This document shows positions 8,259-17,505 of a stretch of 43,823 nt of DNA, one piece after another. Source of the DNA: Bryobacterales bacterium. GTDB taxonomy: Bacteria; Acidobacteriota; Terriglobia; Bryobacterales; Bryobacteraceae. Position 1 is the stretch's first letter. The number at the start of each line of letters is the position of its first letter. The position numbers and the translations under genes are program-made. Below the pieces are notes generated by a model that saw only the letters and a program-made list of their open reading frames with translations, did not search any database and was not told the DNA's origin. The stretch is from assembly GCA_003170295.1 (NCBI GenBank), contig PNAJ01000009.1, forward strand, positions 369 through 44,191, given 5' to 3'.

Positions 8259-9497
8259 ATGATTACGCGCAGAACGTTTCTGGGGACCGCTGCTGCCCTT
8301 CCGGCGCTGGCGCAGGGGCAGCCGAAGAGGATTGCGATTGTCTCGACGATTTTCAGGCTCCAGTCGCATGCGCAACATATCGGGGACCGCTTCATTGTGG
8401 GTTATCCGTTTGCGGGGGAATGGCACAAGCCCAATACGCAAGTGGTCTCGCTGTACGTCGATCAGAAACCGGCGAACGATTTGAGCGAGGCGCGGGCGAA
8501 GGAGTTCGGATTCAAGGTGTATCCGACGATTGCCGAGGCGGTGTGCTGCGGCGGATCGAAGCTGGCTGTCGATGCGGTGCTGATTATCGGCGAGCATGGA
8601 GAATATCCACGCAACGAGAAGGGGCAGGTGCTGTATCCTCGCTACGAGTTTTTCGAACAGGTGGCGAAGGTGTTCGAGGCCGATGGGCGGTCGGTGCCGG
8701 TATATAACGATAAACATCTTTCGTACAGTTTCGAAAAGGCCAAGACGATGCGCGATACGGCTCGGAGGCTGAAATTTCCTATGTTGGCGGGGTCGTCTCT
8801 GCCGGTCACGTGGCGGCTGCCGGATCTGGAACTGCCGCTGGGATGTGAGATCGACGACGCGCTGATGGTGGGAGCGGGTGGATCGGACGCGATGGATTTT
8901 CACGCTCTCGAAGCGCTGCAGTGCATGCTGGAGCGCCGGAAGGGCGGCGAGCGAGGAGTGAAGAGCGTTCAACTGATCGAGGGCGACGCGGTGTGGAAGG
9001 CGGGCGAAGAAGGTCGTTGGTCGAAGGAGATGCTGCGGAGTGCGCTGTCGCGCAGCGACAATCTGAAGGGGTTCACGGTGACCGATGGGCGCACGCAGGA
9101 TATGGTGGGGACGGGGGTTCTTCCTGGGCTCGTAAAGAATCCTTGGGCGTATTTCATCGCGTATCGCGACGGTGTGAAGGCGACGCTGCTGATGCTGACG
9201 GATGCGGTGGGGGATTTCAATTTCGCGGTAAAGGTGAAGGGGCAAGCGCGGATTCAGTCGACGCAATTCTTTTTGTCACCGGATCCGAACGTCACTTATT
9301 CGGCTTGCCTGGTTCGCAAAATCGAACAGATGATCGTGAGTGGAGTTGCGCCGTATCCGGTGGAGCGGACGCTGCTGGTGAGCGGGATTCTCGAGAGCTG
9401 CCTGGATTCTCGGGTGAAGGGACACGTGCGCGTGGATACGCCGCACCTGGCGGTGCCGTATCAGGCTCCGAAAGAATCGCAGTATTGCAGGAGTTGA
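8259..9497 (+). CDS. conserved protein of unknown function, exported (tandem paralogue B)
   Basis: A 412-residue paralogue of the gene at 7067. It begins MITRRTFLGTAAALPALAQG, a twin-arginine-like signal with cleavage near ALAQ. The body repeats the family blocks: YPTIAEAVCCG, KLAVDAVLIIGEHGEYPRN, YPRYEFFEQVAKVFE, NDKHLSYSFE, AGSSLPVTWRLP, DFHALEALQCMLERRKGGE, YPVERTLLVSGI and VDTPHLAVPYQ. ATG 8259 follows the stop of the upstream gene by one base and is preceded by GGAG, consistent with translational coupling. An upstream in-frame reading from 8160 lies inside the previous gene and is rejected. Function is unknown; next to the M19 gene, a role in degrading or sensing an external compound is only a guess. 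Confidence 0.8.
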   Translation: MITRRTFLGTAAALPALAQGQPKRIAIVSTIFRLQSHAQHIGDRFIVGYPFAGEWHKPNTQVVSLYVDQKPANDLSEARAKEFGFKVYPTIAEAVCCGGSKLAVDAVLIIGEHGEYPRNEKGQVLYPRYEFFEQVAKVFEADGRSVPVYNDKHLSYSFEKAKTMRDTARRLKFPMLAGSSLPVTWRLPDLELPLGCEIDDALMVGAGGSDAMDFHALEALQCMLERRKGGERGVKSVQLIEGDAVWKAGEEGRWSKEMLRSALSRSDNLKGFTVTDGRTQDMVGTGVLPGLVKNPWAYFIAYRDGVKATLLMLTDAVGDFNFAVKVKGQARIQSTQFFLSPDPNVTYSACLVRKIEQMIVSGVAPYPVERTLLVSGILESCLDSRVKGHVRVDTPHLAVPYQAPKESQYCRS

Positions 9498-9499
9498 GT

Positions 9500-9637
9500 G
9501 GCAGGCGAAACCGCCTGCCCCACCTAGAATCCCGACCGTGAAGTCCGCGAAATAAATCGCGGTGGGGCGGCTCTGCCAACGCGCTCAAAGAGTGCCGACG
9601 GGGGCGTCGGCCGCGGACCAGGGGGTCCGCCCCACTT
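9500..9637. repeat. second cluster of four hairpins at a convergent junction
   Basis: Between stops at 9497 (plus) and 9670 (minus) lie GGCAGGCG-AAAC-CGCCTGCC (9500-9519) with tail CCACCT, CCGCGA-AATAAA-TCGCGG (9545-9562), GCCGACG-GGGG-CGTCGGC (9594-9611) and GCGGACC-AGGG-GGTCCGC (9613-9630) with tail CCCACTT. A GTGGGGCGG in the middle (from 9563) is the same tail read on the other strand, suggesting units in both orientations. This is the same family as the cluster at 5665. Confidence 0.7.
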
Positions 9638-9669
9638 GATACATGAACTTCAGAGTCAGGGCACTGGAG

Positions 9670-12600
9670 CTAGAACAGCAGTTTCAAGCCGAACTGGATG
9701 TTGCGATTTCCGCTGGCGCTGGTGATGTTGCCGAACGACGACGTGTTGATGGTCGCCGATGGATTCCCGAAGTTCGTATGGTTGAATAGACCGAATGACT
9801 CGAACCGGAACTGGAGCCTGAGGCGCTCGTGGATCGGGAAATTTTTGAACACGGAAAAATTGACCGTTTCCGCGCCCGGTCCGTGAAGCAGGTTGCGGCC
9901 GGCGTTACCGTAGGCGAAGTTGGCCACAATGGGATTCAAGTCCGCGACCGTGAATGCGGTGGGATCGATACATCCGATCAAATGGCCGCGCCCGCAGTTA
10001 TCGGTGGCGGCGTGAACCAGGTCCGGCCGGTAGGTGCCGCTGGAGCCGGTATTGGCGGTATCGGTTGCAGTCGAGACGTTAAACGGGACACCGGTTTGGA
10101 TCGTGATGATGCCGTTGCCCTGCCATTTGGTGAATATGCCCCTTACGACCGGGTTCGAGACGGCGAAAAAGGGAATGTCGTAGACGAAGCTGGTGACGAA
10201 ACGGTGGCGGATATCCCAGTTGGAGTTGCCGTAGTCGGCTTTCCAGGTGTAGGGAATCATCGGCGTACCGCCGCCGTTAGAGTCCGTGGTGACGTCCAGG
10301 GTATGCGACCAAGTGTAACTGGCGAGCATCTGGAGGCCGTGCGTCATGCGCTGGCGGAAGATGACGCTCATACTCTCGTAGTTGGCGATTTCGTCGTCGT
10401 TGATGGTCCGGATGGAGCCGAACAACGGATTGGGGCGGCGCGAATTGACAGAGCCGGGCCCCGGCTGAAGAGGCGTGTTGTTGTAGAAACTGCGGTCCAG
10501 GTGGTAGGAATGCGAGCCGAGATACTGGACTTCGAGACCGCCTCCGCTCCAGAGTTGCCGTTGGAGACCGGCGCTCCACTGGTTCATGCGGGGCGTGGGC
10601 TGGTGCCAGGGATCGGTGACGATGGTGCCTGCGGTCGCCGCGGTGGGACACACTCCCGCGGTGAACGGGTTGAGCAAAGTGGGCGGCGTGAGCCCGGGGG
10701 AATAGTTGCACGTCAGAATGGTGGTGTAGGGTGGGTTCGTGTTCAGAAACGTATAACTATTGGTCTGATTCGGGTTGTAATAAATTCCAGCGCCGGCGCG
10801 GAACACGGTTTTTTCAGTAATGCGATAGGCGATTCCGAGTCGTGGGGCCCAGTCGGCGTGGTTCGGCGCAGTGAAGTGGTAACCGGGTGTTCCACCGACC
10901 AGGGCGGTCTGGTTCGGATTCAGTTCGGTGGCGACGCCGTTGATGGTGTAGGCGACTGTGGGGAGCTCATACCGGATGCCGTAATCGACGGTTAATTTGC
11001 GACTGACCTGCCATTTATCAGTGACGAAGAATCCGTCGCGCCATTCGGCGGTGCGTCCGCGCACTTCCGGTCCCGGAGTGGTGAAACTCGAAGGCGTTCC
11101 GAGGATGAAGTCGGCCGGCGCGTAACCGGTGAGCGTTCCGTTGAACGTGAATCCGCCGCGGGCGCTATTGACGGCGGCGCGTCCGGTGGCGAGCCTGCGG
11201 AATTCCAACCCTGCCTGAATGTTATGCGAATGGTGGTTCCAACTCATTTGTTCGGACAACTGGGTGGTGCTGTCGTTTTGATACCAGTTGGTGGCGGCGT
11301 TGTTCAATCCATTGAAACCGGTGATGCCGAAATCGGGAAGGCCGGGGTTGTTGTAGGTCGAGTCTCCGTTGAAGCCGGCGATTCCGAGGCTGGTGCCGGC
11401 GTTGGCGTTACCGGCGACGGAGAAGGGATTCAGTGTCGCGGTGCTGAAGAAATTCCGGCCGACACGGAGATCGTTCACCAGGTTGGCGGTGATGGTGTGG
11501 GTGTAGCCGACCGTGTAGTTCGAGTCGGTAACGGGGGTGGTGTTGGCGTTGGTGGGAATCGCATTGCCGCCGAACACGCTCTCGTTCTGATAGTCGGCGC
11601 GGGCATACAAACGGATTTTGTCGCCGATGTTCTGATCGATGCGATCCACCGTCTGGTCGGTGTTAATCGTGGTCGGAACCGGCACGGAGTAATTGCTCGC
11701 CAAGCCGGGCAGATTCGTTCCCGGATAATACTGTTGCAGCTTCAGAACAACCTGCGAGATGCGCAGAGTGGGGATGATGTTGCCGGCGAAGGGAGCGTTG
11801 CCGTTCTGCGGATCTTTCAGCACTCCGCCGGTGATGCTGGAGGTGGGAACACCGGAAAAATTGCCATTGAAAAAAACCGCTGGCATCTGGGTCGAAAGCG
11901 ACGTGGCGGATTGCACCAGCCGGTAGCCTTCGTAGGATGCCATGAAAAAAGTCTTGTCCCTGCCGTGATACAGTTTCGGAATCGTTACCGGGCCGTCGAA
12001 CTCGACGCCGAACTGGTTCTGGCGCAGAGGCGGTTTGGCGGCGGTCGGATTGGCGGGCGTCGGCAGAGTGAAGAAGCTTCGGGCGTCCAGAACCTGGTTG
12101 CGAAGGAATTCCAGCAGCGCACCGTGGTACTGGTTGGTTCCGGACTTGGTGACCATGTTGATATGAACACCGAGATAAGAGCCGTACTGCGCGGAGTACG
12201 TGCCGGTCTGGATTTCGACCTCCTGAACAGACTCGACCATGGGACGCACCGGAGTTGTCGTAATCAGATTATTCATGATGCTGATGCCGTCGAGCGACAT
12301 CTCATTCTGAATCTCACGAGTGCCGGCGCCGTTGAAATCCTCGCCGGGCGGAGTACCGGTGGCGGAGGACTTGGTGCCCAGGAGGACGCCGGGAGTGATG
12401 GTCGCGAGGCTCATCGGGTCGCGGCCGTTCAGAGGCAGCTCGGCGACGCTGCGGGTGCTTAAAATCTCCGATACGGAGGCGTCGTCCGTCTTGATCGCTG
12501 AAATTGTGGCTTCCACGGTGACTGATTGTGTGATTGCGCCCACGGGCAGCATAATGTCGGTTCGAACTGTCTGGTCGATATCGACGATGACGCCGGTCTT

Positions 12601-12867
12601 GGTGACTTTCTGGAAACCGGCGTGTTCCACGGTGATGCTGTATATTCCGACGCGGACGAATTCGAAGGTGTAGTTGCCTTGCCCGTTGGTGGTGGTATTG
12701 TATTTGTCGAGGGTGCGGGTTTCCGTGGCGGTCACTCTTGCGCCTGCGATCACTTTGGCGCTTGAATCCGTAATCGTTCCGACCAGGGATGTGGTCGTTG
12801 CGAGCTGTGCATGGGCCGCGGTCGCGAAGAGCGCGGCGAGATAGACTCCGGTGAACAGCTTTTTCAT
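9670..12867 (-). CDS. TonB-dependent receptor, Oar-like, with carboxypeptidase-regulatory-like domain
   Basis: A 1065-residue outer-membrane protein. The signal peptide ends ATAAHAQ. Residues about 25-110 form the carboxypeptidase-regulatory-like beta-sandwich (SLVGTITDSSAKVIAGARV, NGQGNYTFEFVRVGIYSI). A plug-like region follows (NEMSLDGISIMN, ESVQEVEIQTG, INMVTKSGTNQYHG), then a long beta-barrel with aromatic-rich strands ending FGLKLLF, a C-terminal phenylalanine as needed for barrel insertion. ATG 12867 is preceded by GAGGGGG. It lies 118 bp downstream of the DUF362-containing unit on the same strand and could be read through or have its own promoter. Such receptors import large oligomers with TonB-ExbBD energy; the ligand is unknown, and no SusD-like partner gene is present. 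Confidence 0.9.
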   Translation of the reverse strand: MKKLFTGVYLAALFATAAHAQLATTTSLVGTITDSSAKVIAGARVTATETRTLDKYNTTTNGQGNYTFEFVRVGIYSITVEHAGFQKVTKTGVIVDIDQTVRTDIMLPVGAITQSVTVEATISAIKTDDASVSEILSTRSVAELPLNGRDPMSLATITPGVLLGTKSSATGTPPGEDFNGAGTREIQNEMSLDGISIMNNLITTTPVRPMVESVQEVEIQTGTYSAQYGSYLGVHINMVTKSGTNQYHGALLEFLRNQVLDARSFFTLPTPANPTAAKPPLRQNQFGVEFDGPVTIPKLYHGRDKTFFMASYEGYRLVQSATSLSTQMPAVFFNGNFSGVPTSSITGGVLKDPQNGNAPFAGNIIPTLRISQVVLKLQQYYPGTNLPGLASNYSVPVPTTINTDQTVDRIDQNIGDKIRLYARADYQNESVFGGNAIPTNANTTPVTDSNYTVGYTHTITANLVNDLRVGRNFFSTATLNPFSVAGNANAGTSLGIAGFNGDSTYNNPGLPDFGITGFNGLNNAATNWYQNDSTTQLSEQMSWNHHSHNIQAGLEFRRLATGRAAVNSARGGFTFNGTLTGYAPADFILGTPSSFTTPGPEVRGRTAEWRDGFFVTDKWQVSRKLTVDYGIRYELPTVAYTINGVATELNPNQTALVGGTPGYHFTAPNHADWAPRLGIAYRITEKTVFRAGAGIYYNPNQTNSYTFLNTNPPYTTILTCNYSPGLTPPTLLNPFTAGVCPTAATAGTIVTDPWHQPTPRMNQWSAGLQRQLWSGGGLEVQYLGSHSYHLDRSFYNNTPLQPGPGSVNSRRPNPLFGSIRTINDDEIANYESMSVIFRQRMTHGLQMLASYTWSHTLDVTTDSNGGGTPMIPYTWKADYGNSNWDIRHRFVTSFVYDIPFFAVSNPVVRGIFTKWQGNGIITIQTGVPFNVSTATDTANTGSSGTYRPDLVHAATDNCGRGHLIGCIDPTAFTVADLNPIVANFAYGNAGRNLLHGPGAETVNFSVFKNFPIHERLRLQFRFESFGLFNHTNFGNPSATINTSSFGNITSASGNRNIQFGLKLLF

Positions 12868-12985
12868 TTCTCAAACCCCCTCTGTATCTGAATCCTAGTT
12901 CTTTCCGGATTCACACGCTTGTAACCCTTGTTCCACAATGCTGCCACAAATCGTTGGAATGCGCCACAGAAAAACGTCGGCCGGG

Positions 12986-13801
12986 TTAATCGCGAGACAG
13001 GTCGATGATGGCAAAGGCGCGAAATTCGGGGATGGTGAACTCCGTCGCCGTTCCATCCTGGGTCCAATCCGCGACCTGGGCATCGGGCACCAGGAACGCC
13101 CGCAACTCGCCCTTCGGGTAGGCGCCCCGCACGCGTACTCGCAGACCAAGCACCGGACGGGCGGAATAATTGAGCAGGAACACGCGGGCACGATGCGGTC
13201 CGGCCAGAAGCCGGCCGATCACGACTTCGCTGCCGTAGAGCCGCAGCAAACGTTGATCGTCGCCGATCTGAGAACGAATCTTGTGCGCGAGCTCGCTTGG
13301 ATTCTGCGCCTCGTCCGGGGGGTATTCTTTCGTTCCCAACCGCACATTCACGCGAAAACTCCGATCGGGATTCTTTTCGACTCGATAGAGCAAATTCATG
13401 CGGGTGAGGAGATTTAGCAACTCGCCGTTTGCGTCCGATCCGTCGTCGACGACGCCGAAATCGGCTGCGGGCGCCAAATCCGTGGCGGGAAGATTTTTCA
13501 GAAACTCGAGCATCCGTGTGAAAGCGTCCGCTCCGGGCGCATCGGCGGAGATGAATGCTTCGGCGCCATAGGTAAATGCCTCCGCGGCAGCAAGCGCGGC
13601 GGCTTCGCCTTTGACATGATAGACGAACTTCCGGCCGGAATCGCGCAGGAGCCGCCAGCCGTTCGCATCGATCCAAGGGCTGCGCGTGGCGGAGGCTTCA
13701 TTGGCCCTGAACTGCACGCGGGGTTCATTCAATTTAACGGCATCGGCGGGAGCCTCGGCGCCCGCAGCCAGGAGACTTGGCAGCAGCAGAGCGGCTAACA
13801 T
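12986..13801 (-). CDS. secreted protein of unknown function
   Basis: A 271-residue protein with a short signal peptide (MLAALLLPSLLAAGAEA). The middle is mixed alpha/beta. The C-terminal 70 residues (VFLLNYSARPVLGLRVRVRG, then LVPDAQVADW and TEFTIPEFRAFAIIDL) look like a small beta-sandwich of the kind found at the ends of secreted glycosidase-type proteins. Its ATG (13801-13799) shares one base with the TGA of the DUF362 gene, so translation is probably coupled and the two may work together. A longer competing minus-strand reading frame at 12864-13676 is arginine-rich and lacks family signals; it is a shadow. I do not recognise the family. Confidence 0.7.
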   Translation of the reverse strand: MLAALLLPSLLAAGAEAPADAVKLNEPRVQFRANEASATRSPWIDANGWRLLRDSGRKFVYHVKGEAAALAAAEAFTYGAEAFISADAPGADAFTRMLEFLKNLPATDLAPAADFGVVDDGSDANGELLNLLTRMNLLYRVEKNPDRSFRVNVRLGTKEYPPDEAQNPSELAHKIRSQIGDDQRLLRLYGSEVVIGRLLAGPHRARVFLLNYSARPVLGLRVRVRGAYPKGELRAFLVPDAQVADWTQDGTATEFTIPEFRAFAIIDLSRD

Positions 13802-14916
13802 CAGAGCTCCACCGAAGTTACTTTTATACGGGTCTTGTCGTACTCACCAAGTCCGCAATTTTTGGCGGCGTATTCGATGTGCCCTGGTTCGCGGATAAAC
13901 GTGTTCTTGTGAAAATCGAGATGCGCGCGGCGGTCGATTTTGTCCGTTGAGCGGTCCCACAACGAGGGCGCTCCCTCCGCCTTGCGTTTTTCCTCGATCA
14001 GGTCCAGCAGTAACCGATCGATCGCTACCGGGTCCGTGCCGAACATCATTTGTTTTGGATAGAAACGATATTTCTTGTCCTCGGCAAAAGGACCGCCGTG
14101 CCAGACCGCGCGCAGGCCATCCATGATATTGAGCACGCACTTGGAGCGCAGCGGCTCCACCGCCGCCAGCGTCCCGATAAACGAAAGCGTATTGGTTTTT
14201 TCACGCATATGAGAGCGGGCGACGTTGGAAAAATCGCCATACGCGAGATTCTTGAGGCATCCCGTGACGCCCGACGCCTGGTGTTCCTTCGCATTCGGGA
14301 CGTTGATGATCTTGGTAAACCGCTCGGTGACCAAACGGGCCAGGTTGGAGCGCGTGTCGTCTTCGCCGAAGAAGCTGACGTCGACGTAAGTTTTGGGGTC
14401 GTAACCCAGCAGCGAGCCTTGCGGCGTCTCGACGGCGACGATCTGCACGCCTTCCGGCACGACACGTTCGTAATGTACGCTCTTGAGCTGACCGAGGAAG
14501 CGTTCATAGATGTAGATGTTCGAGGGTTTTACACCGACGCTCAGGAGATTGCGTACGATGCCGCTGACGATTTCTGGCGTTGCGCAAATTAACGGCGCTC
14601 CAGAGCAGTTTACTTTGATGCCGACGATATCGCCGGGTGAAAAAAAGGACGCCCACGCTTCCCTGTCGGCTTTTGCCCCGGTAAGACTCTTTATTCCGGC
14701 GGACAGCATTTTATCGACGGCCGGTTGATCGACGCGCTCGGTTACGGTATTGATGACGCTCTCGGAGTGCACGCGCGTCACTACGCCCCGATACGGTCCG
14801 GGCATGGAGGAGGCGTTCGCGGCCTTAAAAGCGCTCACGACCTTATAGGAAGGAATTTCCTCAGAGCCGAGCAGTACGGGCGCGGCGGCGAGTTGAAGGA
14901 AGAATCGGCGATCCAT
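13801..14916 (-). CDS. DUF362 domain protein, exported
   Basis: A 371-residue protein with a short hydrophobic or Tat-like leader (MDRRFFLQLAAAPVLLG). The body fits DUF362: FFSPGDIVGIKVNCSG, PEIVSGIVRNLLSVGVKPSNI, KIINVPNAKEHQASGVTGCLKNLA, VLNIMDGLRAVWHGGP and MFGTDPVAIDRLLLDLIEEK. DUF362 proteins are poorly characterised and often occur with ferredoxin domains; no CxxCxxC cluster is visible here. ATG 14916 is chosen because upstream codons to 15015 would overlap the SelA-like gene and carry no family similarity. The gap to the SelA-like stop is 20 bp and the downstream gene overlaps by one base, so the three form an operon. Confidence 0.8.
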   Translation of the reverse strand: MDRRFFLQLAAAPVLLGSEEIPSYKVVSAFKAANASSMPGPYRGVVTRVHSESVINTVTERVDQPAVDKMLSAGIKSLTGAKADREAWASFFSPGDIVGIKVNCSGAPLICATPEIVSGIVRNLLSVGVKPSNIYIYERFLGQLKSVHYERVVPEGVQIVAVETPQGSLLGYDPKTYVDVSFFGEDDTRSNLARLVTERFTKIINVPNAKEHQASGVTGCLKNLAYGDFSNVARSHMREKTNTLSFIGTLAAVEPLRSKCVLNIMDGLRAVWHGGPFAEDKKYRFYPKQMMFGTDPVAIDRLLLDLIEEKRKAEGAPSLWDRSTDKIDRRAHLDFHKNTFIREPGHIEYAAKNCGLGEYDKTRIKVTSVEL

Positions 14917-14936
14917 GAGTGTTATGTTACGAAAAC

Positions 14937-16196
14937 TTAGGCGCTGGCAGCTTTTCCGAGAATCTCTTTCAGGCGCCGCGCTACGATCAGCTCCTCTCCC
15001 GGTTCGAGCATCCACACGCCGACGACAATCGTGTTTTCATCGGAGGGCAGGCCCGCGCCGGCCTTCTTGCCGGTTTGCGGATTCAGCTCAATGCTGGGCG
15101 TGCCCTTGCGCAGCTCCGTCATCACTTCGACGGGCCGGATCTTTACGCGTTGGGTGTCGTAACGCAGCAGGAGATGCGGCACCGCGTTGGCGGCGACGTT
15201 GGGGATCACCACGCGAGCCTCCAGGGTCGGGATGGTTTTAAGCTGCGCGGCAATGCGGTCCGCGCGGCGGCGAAATTCGCCTTCCATGCCCGCATCGGTC
15301 TGGCTGAGAAACCAATCGACGGCGGCCACCATTCCGACGATTTGTTCCTTTGAAACTTTCATGCCGCGTCCGACGGTATCGGAGTTCGGGCTGTTATTCT
15401 GCGCCGCGGCGGCGATCAGGTCCTTCCGGCCCAGCAGCAAGCCGGCATTCTGCGGGCCTCGCATGCCTTTCCCGCCGGAGAAGGCCACGAGGTCAAAACC
15501 CATTTTCGTGTAGTTCCACAGATTGGAAATCGGAGGAACGTCGGCGGCTGCATCGTTGAGACACGGCACGCCGTGGCGGTGAGCCACGCGGATCCAATCC
15601 TCGCGACCGATCTGCCCTTCCTCGGCTGCGTTGAAAAAATTGGTCATGACGGTCCGTTCGGTGAACGCGGCCTCATAGTCGGCGAGGGTCACCACTTCAA
15701 CGAACTTCGCGCCACAATTGCGAATCGCATGATCGTACTCGTAGCGATGGCTCTTCTGCGCAATGACTTCGTTCTTCAGTCCCGTCACATCCGTCGGGAT
15801 GTTGTGCATGGCGGTCCGGTTACCGAGCGTGATTGCCGCCGCCGTCGCCAGAGTGAGCGCGGAAGCGGCGCCCGCCGTGACTAGCGCGGCTTCGCACTTG
15901 AGTTGACGGGCCAGATACTCTCCCGCGGCCGTCTGCAATTCGTGCAAGCGGACCGGATGTTTCGCCGCGCGCGCGACCGCCGCCTGCACCGAGGGCGGCA
16001 TGATGGACGCGGTCAGCGCCGTGTAAGTGCCAGCCGCGTTGATTATTTTAGTGACGCCGAGCTTCTCGTAATAATCCTCGCCTGCGGGCGCATGGCGCGT
16101 ATCCGCCGCCTGCAACCTTGAGCCGGCGAGACCCAGCCCCGCCAAAGCGGCATTCGCTCTTCCCAAAAAAAAGCGCCGCGTGCGATTTCTCTCCAT
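14937..16196 (-). CDS. Tat-exported SelA-like PLP enzyme
   Basis: A 419-residue paralogue of the enzyme at 4066, without its C-terminal beta domain. The Tat signal is RNRTRRFFLGRANAALAGLG. The catalytic core includes TKIINAAGTYTALTAS, VRLHELQTAAGEYLAR, VTAGAASALTLATAAA, CLNDAAADVPP and FSGGKGMRGPQNAGLLLG, with K243 the likely PLP lysine. ATG 16196 follows AAGGAGG at ideal spacing; the ATG six codons earlier would place that ribosome-binding site inside the gene. It is first in a unit with the DUF362 and unknown secreted genes. It is divergent, 37 bp apart, from two COG3964-like amidohydrolases; SelA-like/amidohydrolase pairing is known in other bacteria and suggests successive steps on one acylated amino compound. 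The substrate is unknown. Confidence 0.8.
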   Translation of the reverse strand: MERNRTRRFFLGRANAALAGLGLAGSRLQAADTRHAPAGEDYYEKLGVTKIINAAGTYTALTASIMPPSVQAAVARAAKHPVRLHELQTAAGEYLARQLKCEAALVTAGAASALTLATAAAITLGNRTAMHNIPTDVTGLKNEVIAQKSHRYEYDHAIRNCGAKFVEVVTLADYEAAFTERTVMTNFFNAAEEGQIGREDWIRVAHRHGVPCLNDAAADVPPISNLWNYTKMGFDLVAFSGGKGMRGPQNAGLLLGRKDLIAAAAQNNSPNSDTVGRGMKVSKEQIVGMVAAVDWFLSQTDAGMEGEFRRRADRIAAQLKTIPTLEARVVIPNVAANAVPHLLLRYDTQRVKIRPVEVMTELRKGTPSIELNPQTGKKAGAGLPSDENTIVVGVWMLEPGEELIVARRLKEILGKAASA

Positions 16197-16233
16197 AGCC
16201 CCTCCTTGCGCCAATCAGCCCTATGCTAATACA

Positions 16234-17505
16234 ATGACGCGGAGAGAAAATTTGTCCCCCCGACGCGCGCACCCGCGGTTATCGATGGCCTTGCTGGTCC
16301 TGGCCGGCGCATTGCACGCCCAGCCCCCGCAATATGACCTGCTGCTGAAAGGCGGCCATGTGATCGATCCGAAGAATGGAATCGATCGCATCATGGACGT
16401 CGGTATCTCCGGTGGAAAGATCGCTAAAGTCGCCCAATCCATCGATTCCCGCGACGCGAAACAGACGATCAGCATGAGCGGACTCTACGTGACGCCCGGC
16501 CTGATCGACATTCATGCCCACGTTTATCTTTGGAAAGAGCCGGGCGGAGAAGCGGCGCAAGCCGACGCCCATTCCTTCCGGAGCGGTGTCACGACGATGG
16601 TCGACGCCGGTTCCTCCGGATGGCGGACGTTCCCCGATTTCCGCGCACGCATCATCGATCGCTCGAAGACCCGCATCCTGGCTTTTCTGAATATCGTGGG
16701 CGCGGGAATGGGCACCGGCAAGGAAGACGATCCGGCGGAAATGGACGCGCGGGCCGCGGCAAAAACCGCCGGGGAGAATCCAGGCGTCATCGTTGGCTTC
16801 AAGAGCGCCCACTACGCGGGGCCGGGTTGGGAATCGGTGGACGGAGCGGTAAAGGCCGGAGAACTGACCGGCTTACCTGTGATGGTGGACTTCGGACGGG
16901 TGAACGCCGCGCGTAATCTCAACGCGCTCTTGCTCGACAAACTGCGGCCAGGAGATATTTATACGCACTGTTTTTCGGGCCATCGCGAAGAACTCCTCGA
17001 TAGCGGTAGACTCAATCCAGCAATGGAGGCTGGCCGGAAGCGAGGAATTATTTTCGACATCGGGCACGGCGCCGGCAGCTTCTATTGGTACGTGGCGGTT
17101 CCCGCGTATGCCGAACATTTTTACCCGGACTCGATTTCAACGGATTTGCATATCAATAGCATGAACGCCGGCATGAAGGACATGAACAACATCATGTCCA
17201 AGCTCCTGAACCTTGGATCGTCGCTCCAGGACGTGATCCGCATGTCGACGTGGAATCCGGCGAAGGAGATCAAACGGCCTCTTTTGGGTAACCTCGATGC
17301 GGGGGCGGAAGCCGATATTGCGGTGCTTCGCGTGGATCGCGGGAACTTCGGTTTTGTCGATTCGGCGGGCGCCCGGAAGTCCGGCAATCAGTCGATCGTG
17401 TGCGAAATGACGTTACGCGCCGGGAAAGTCGTGTGGGATTTGAACGGCCGCGCCAGCCAGGACTGGAAAACATTTCCGTACCAGAAGCAGTCATGGAAAA
17501 AATGA
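16234..17505 (+). CDS. secreted amidohydrolase, COG3964 (EF0837-like deacetylase) type, copy 1
   Basis: A 423-residue amidohydrolase-superfamily enzyme. It opens with a basic N-terminus and a signal segment (LSMALLVLAGALHAQ). The metal site is fully visible: H94 and H96 (DIHAHVY), K190 (VGFKSAHYAG, likely the carboxylated bridging lysine), H245 (YTHCFSGH), H278 (DIGHGAGSF) and D304 (ISTDLH). Related COG3964 enzymes, often misannotated as dihydroorotases, cleave acyl groups from small hydroxy or amino acids. ATG 16234 has no ribosome-binding site and a TATGCT box lies just upstream; ATG 16285, directly before the hydrophobic segment, is an alternative. It overlaps the next gene by four bases (ATGA) and is divergent from the SelA-like gene. 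Confidence 0.8.
   Translation: MTRRENLSPRRAHPRLSMALLVLAGALHAQPPQYDLLLKGGHVIDPKNGIDRIMDVGISGGKIAKVAQSIDSRDAKQTISMSGLYVTPGLIDIHAHVYLWKEPGGEAAQADAHSFRSGVTTMVDAGSSGWRTFPDFRARIIDRSKTRILAFLNIVGAGMGTGKEDDPAEMDARAAAKTAGENPGVIVGFKSAHYAGPGWESVDGAVKAGELTGLPVMVDFGRVNAARNLNALLLDKLRPGDIYTHCFSGHREELLDSGRLNPAMEAGRKRGIIFDIGHGAGSFYWYVAVPAYAEHFYPDSISTDLHINSMNAGMKDMNNIMSKLLNLGSSLQDVIRMSTWNPAKEIKRPLLGNLDAGAEADIAVLRVDRGNFGFVDSAGARKSGNQSIVCEMTLRAGKVVWDLNGRASQDWKTFPYQKQSWKK

Noticed and set aside
11224..12462. Long plus-strand open frame (412 codons) opposite the first TonB receptor, and a similar one at 9829-10995
   Set aside because: Both are glycine/valine-rich mirror images of the receptor's codon usage, without signal peptides, motifs or ribosome-binding sites. 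They are shadow frames of a high-GC gene.
12864..13676. 270-codon minus-strand frame overlapping the secreted unknown gene and the receptor start
   Set aside because: It is arginine-rich, overlaps two better-supported genes in another frame, and has no family signal. The 12986-13801 frame has a signal peptide and a coupled start.
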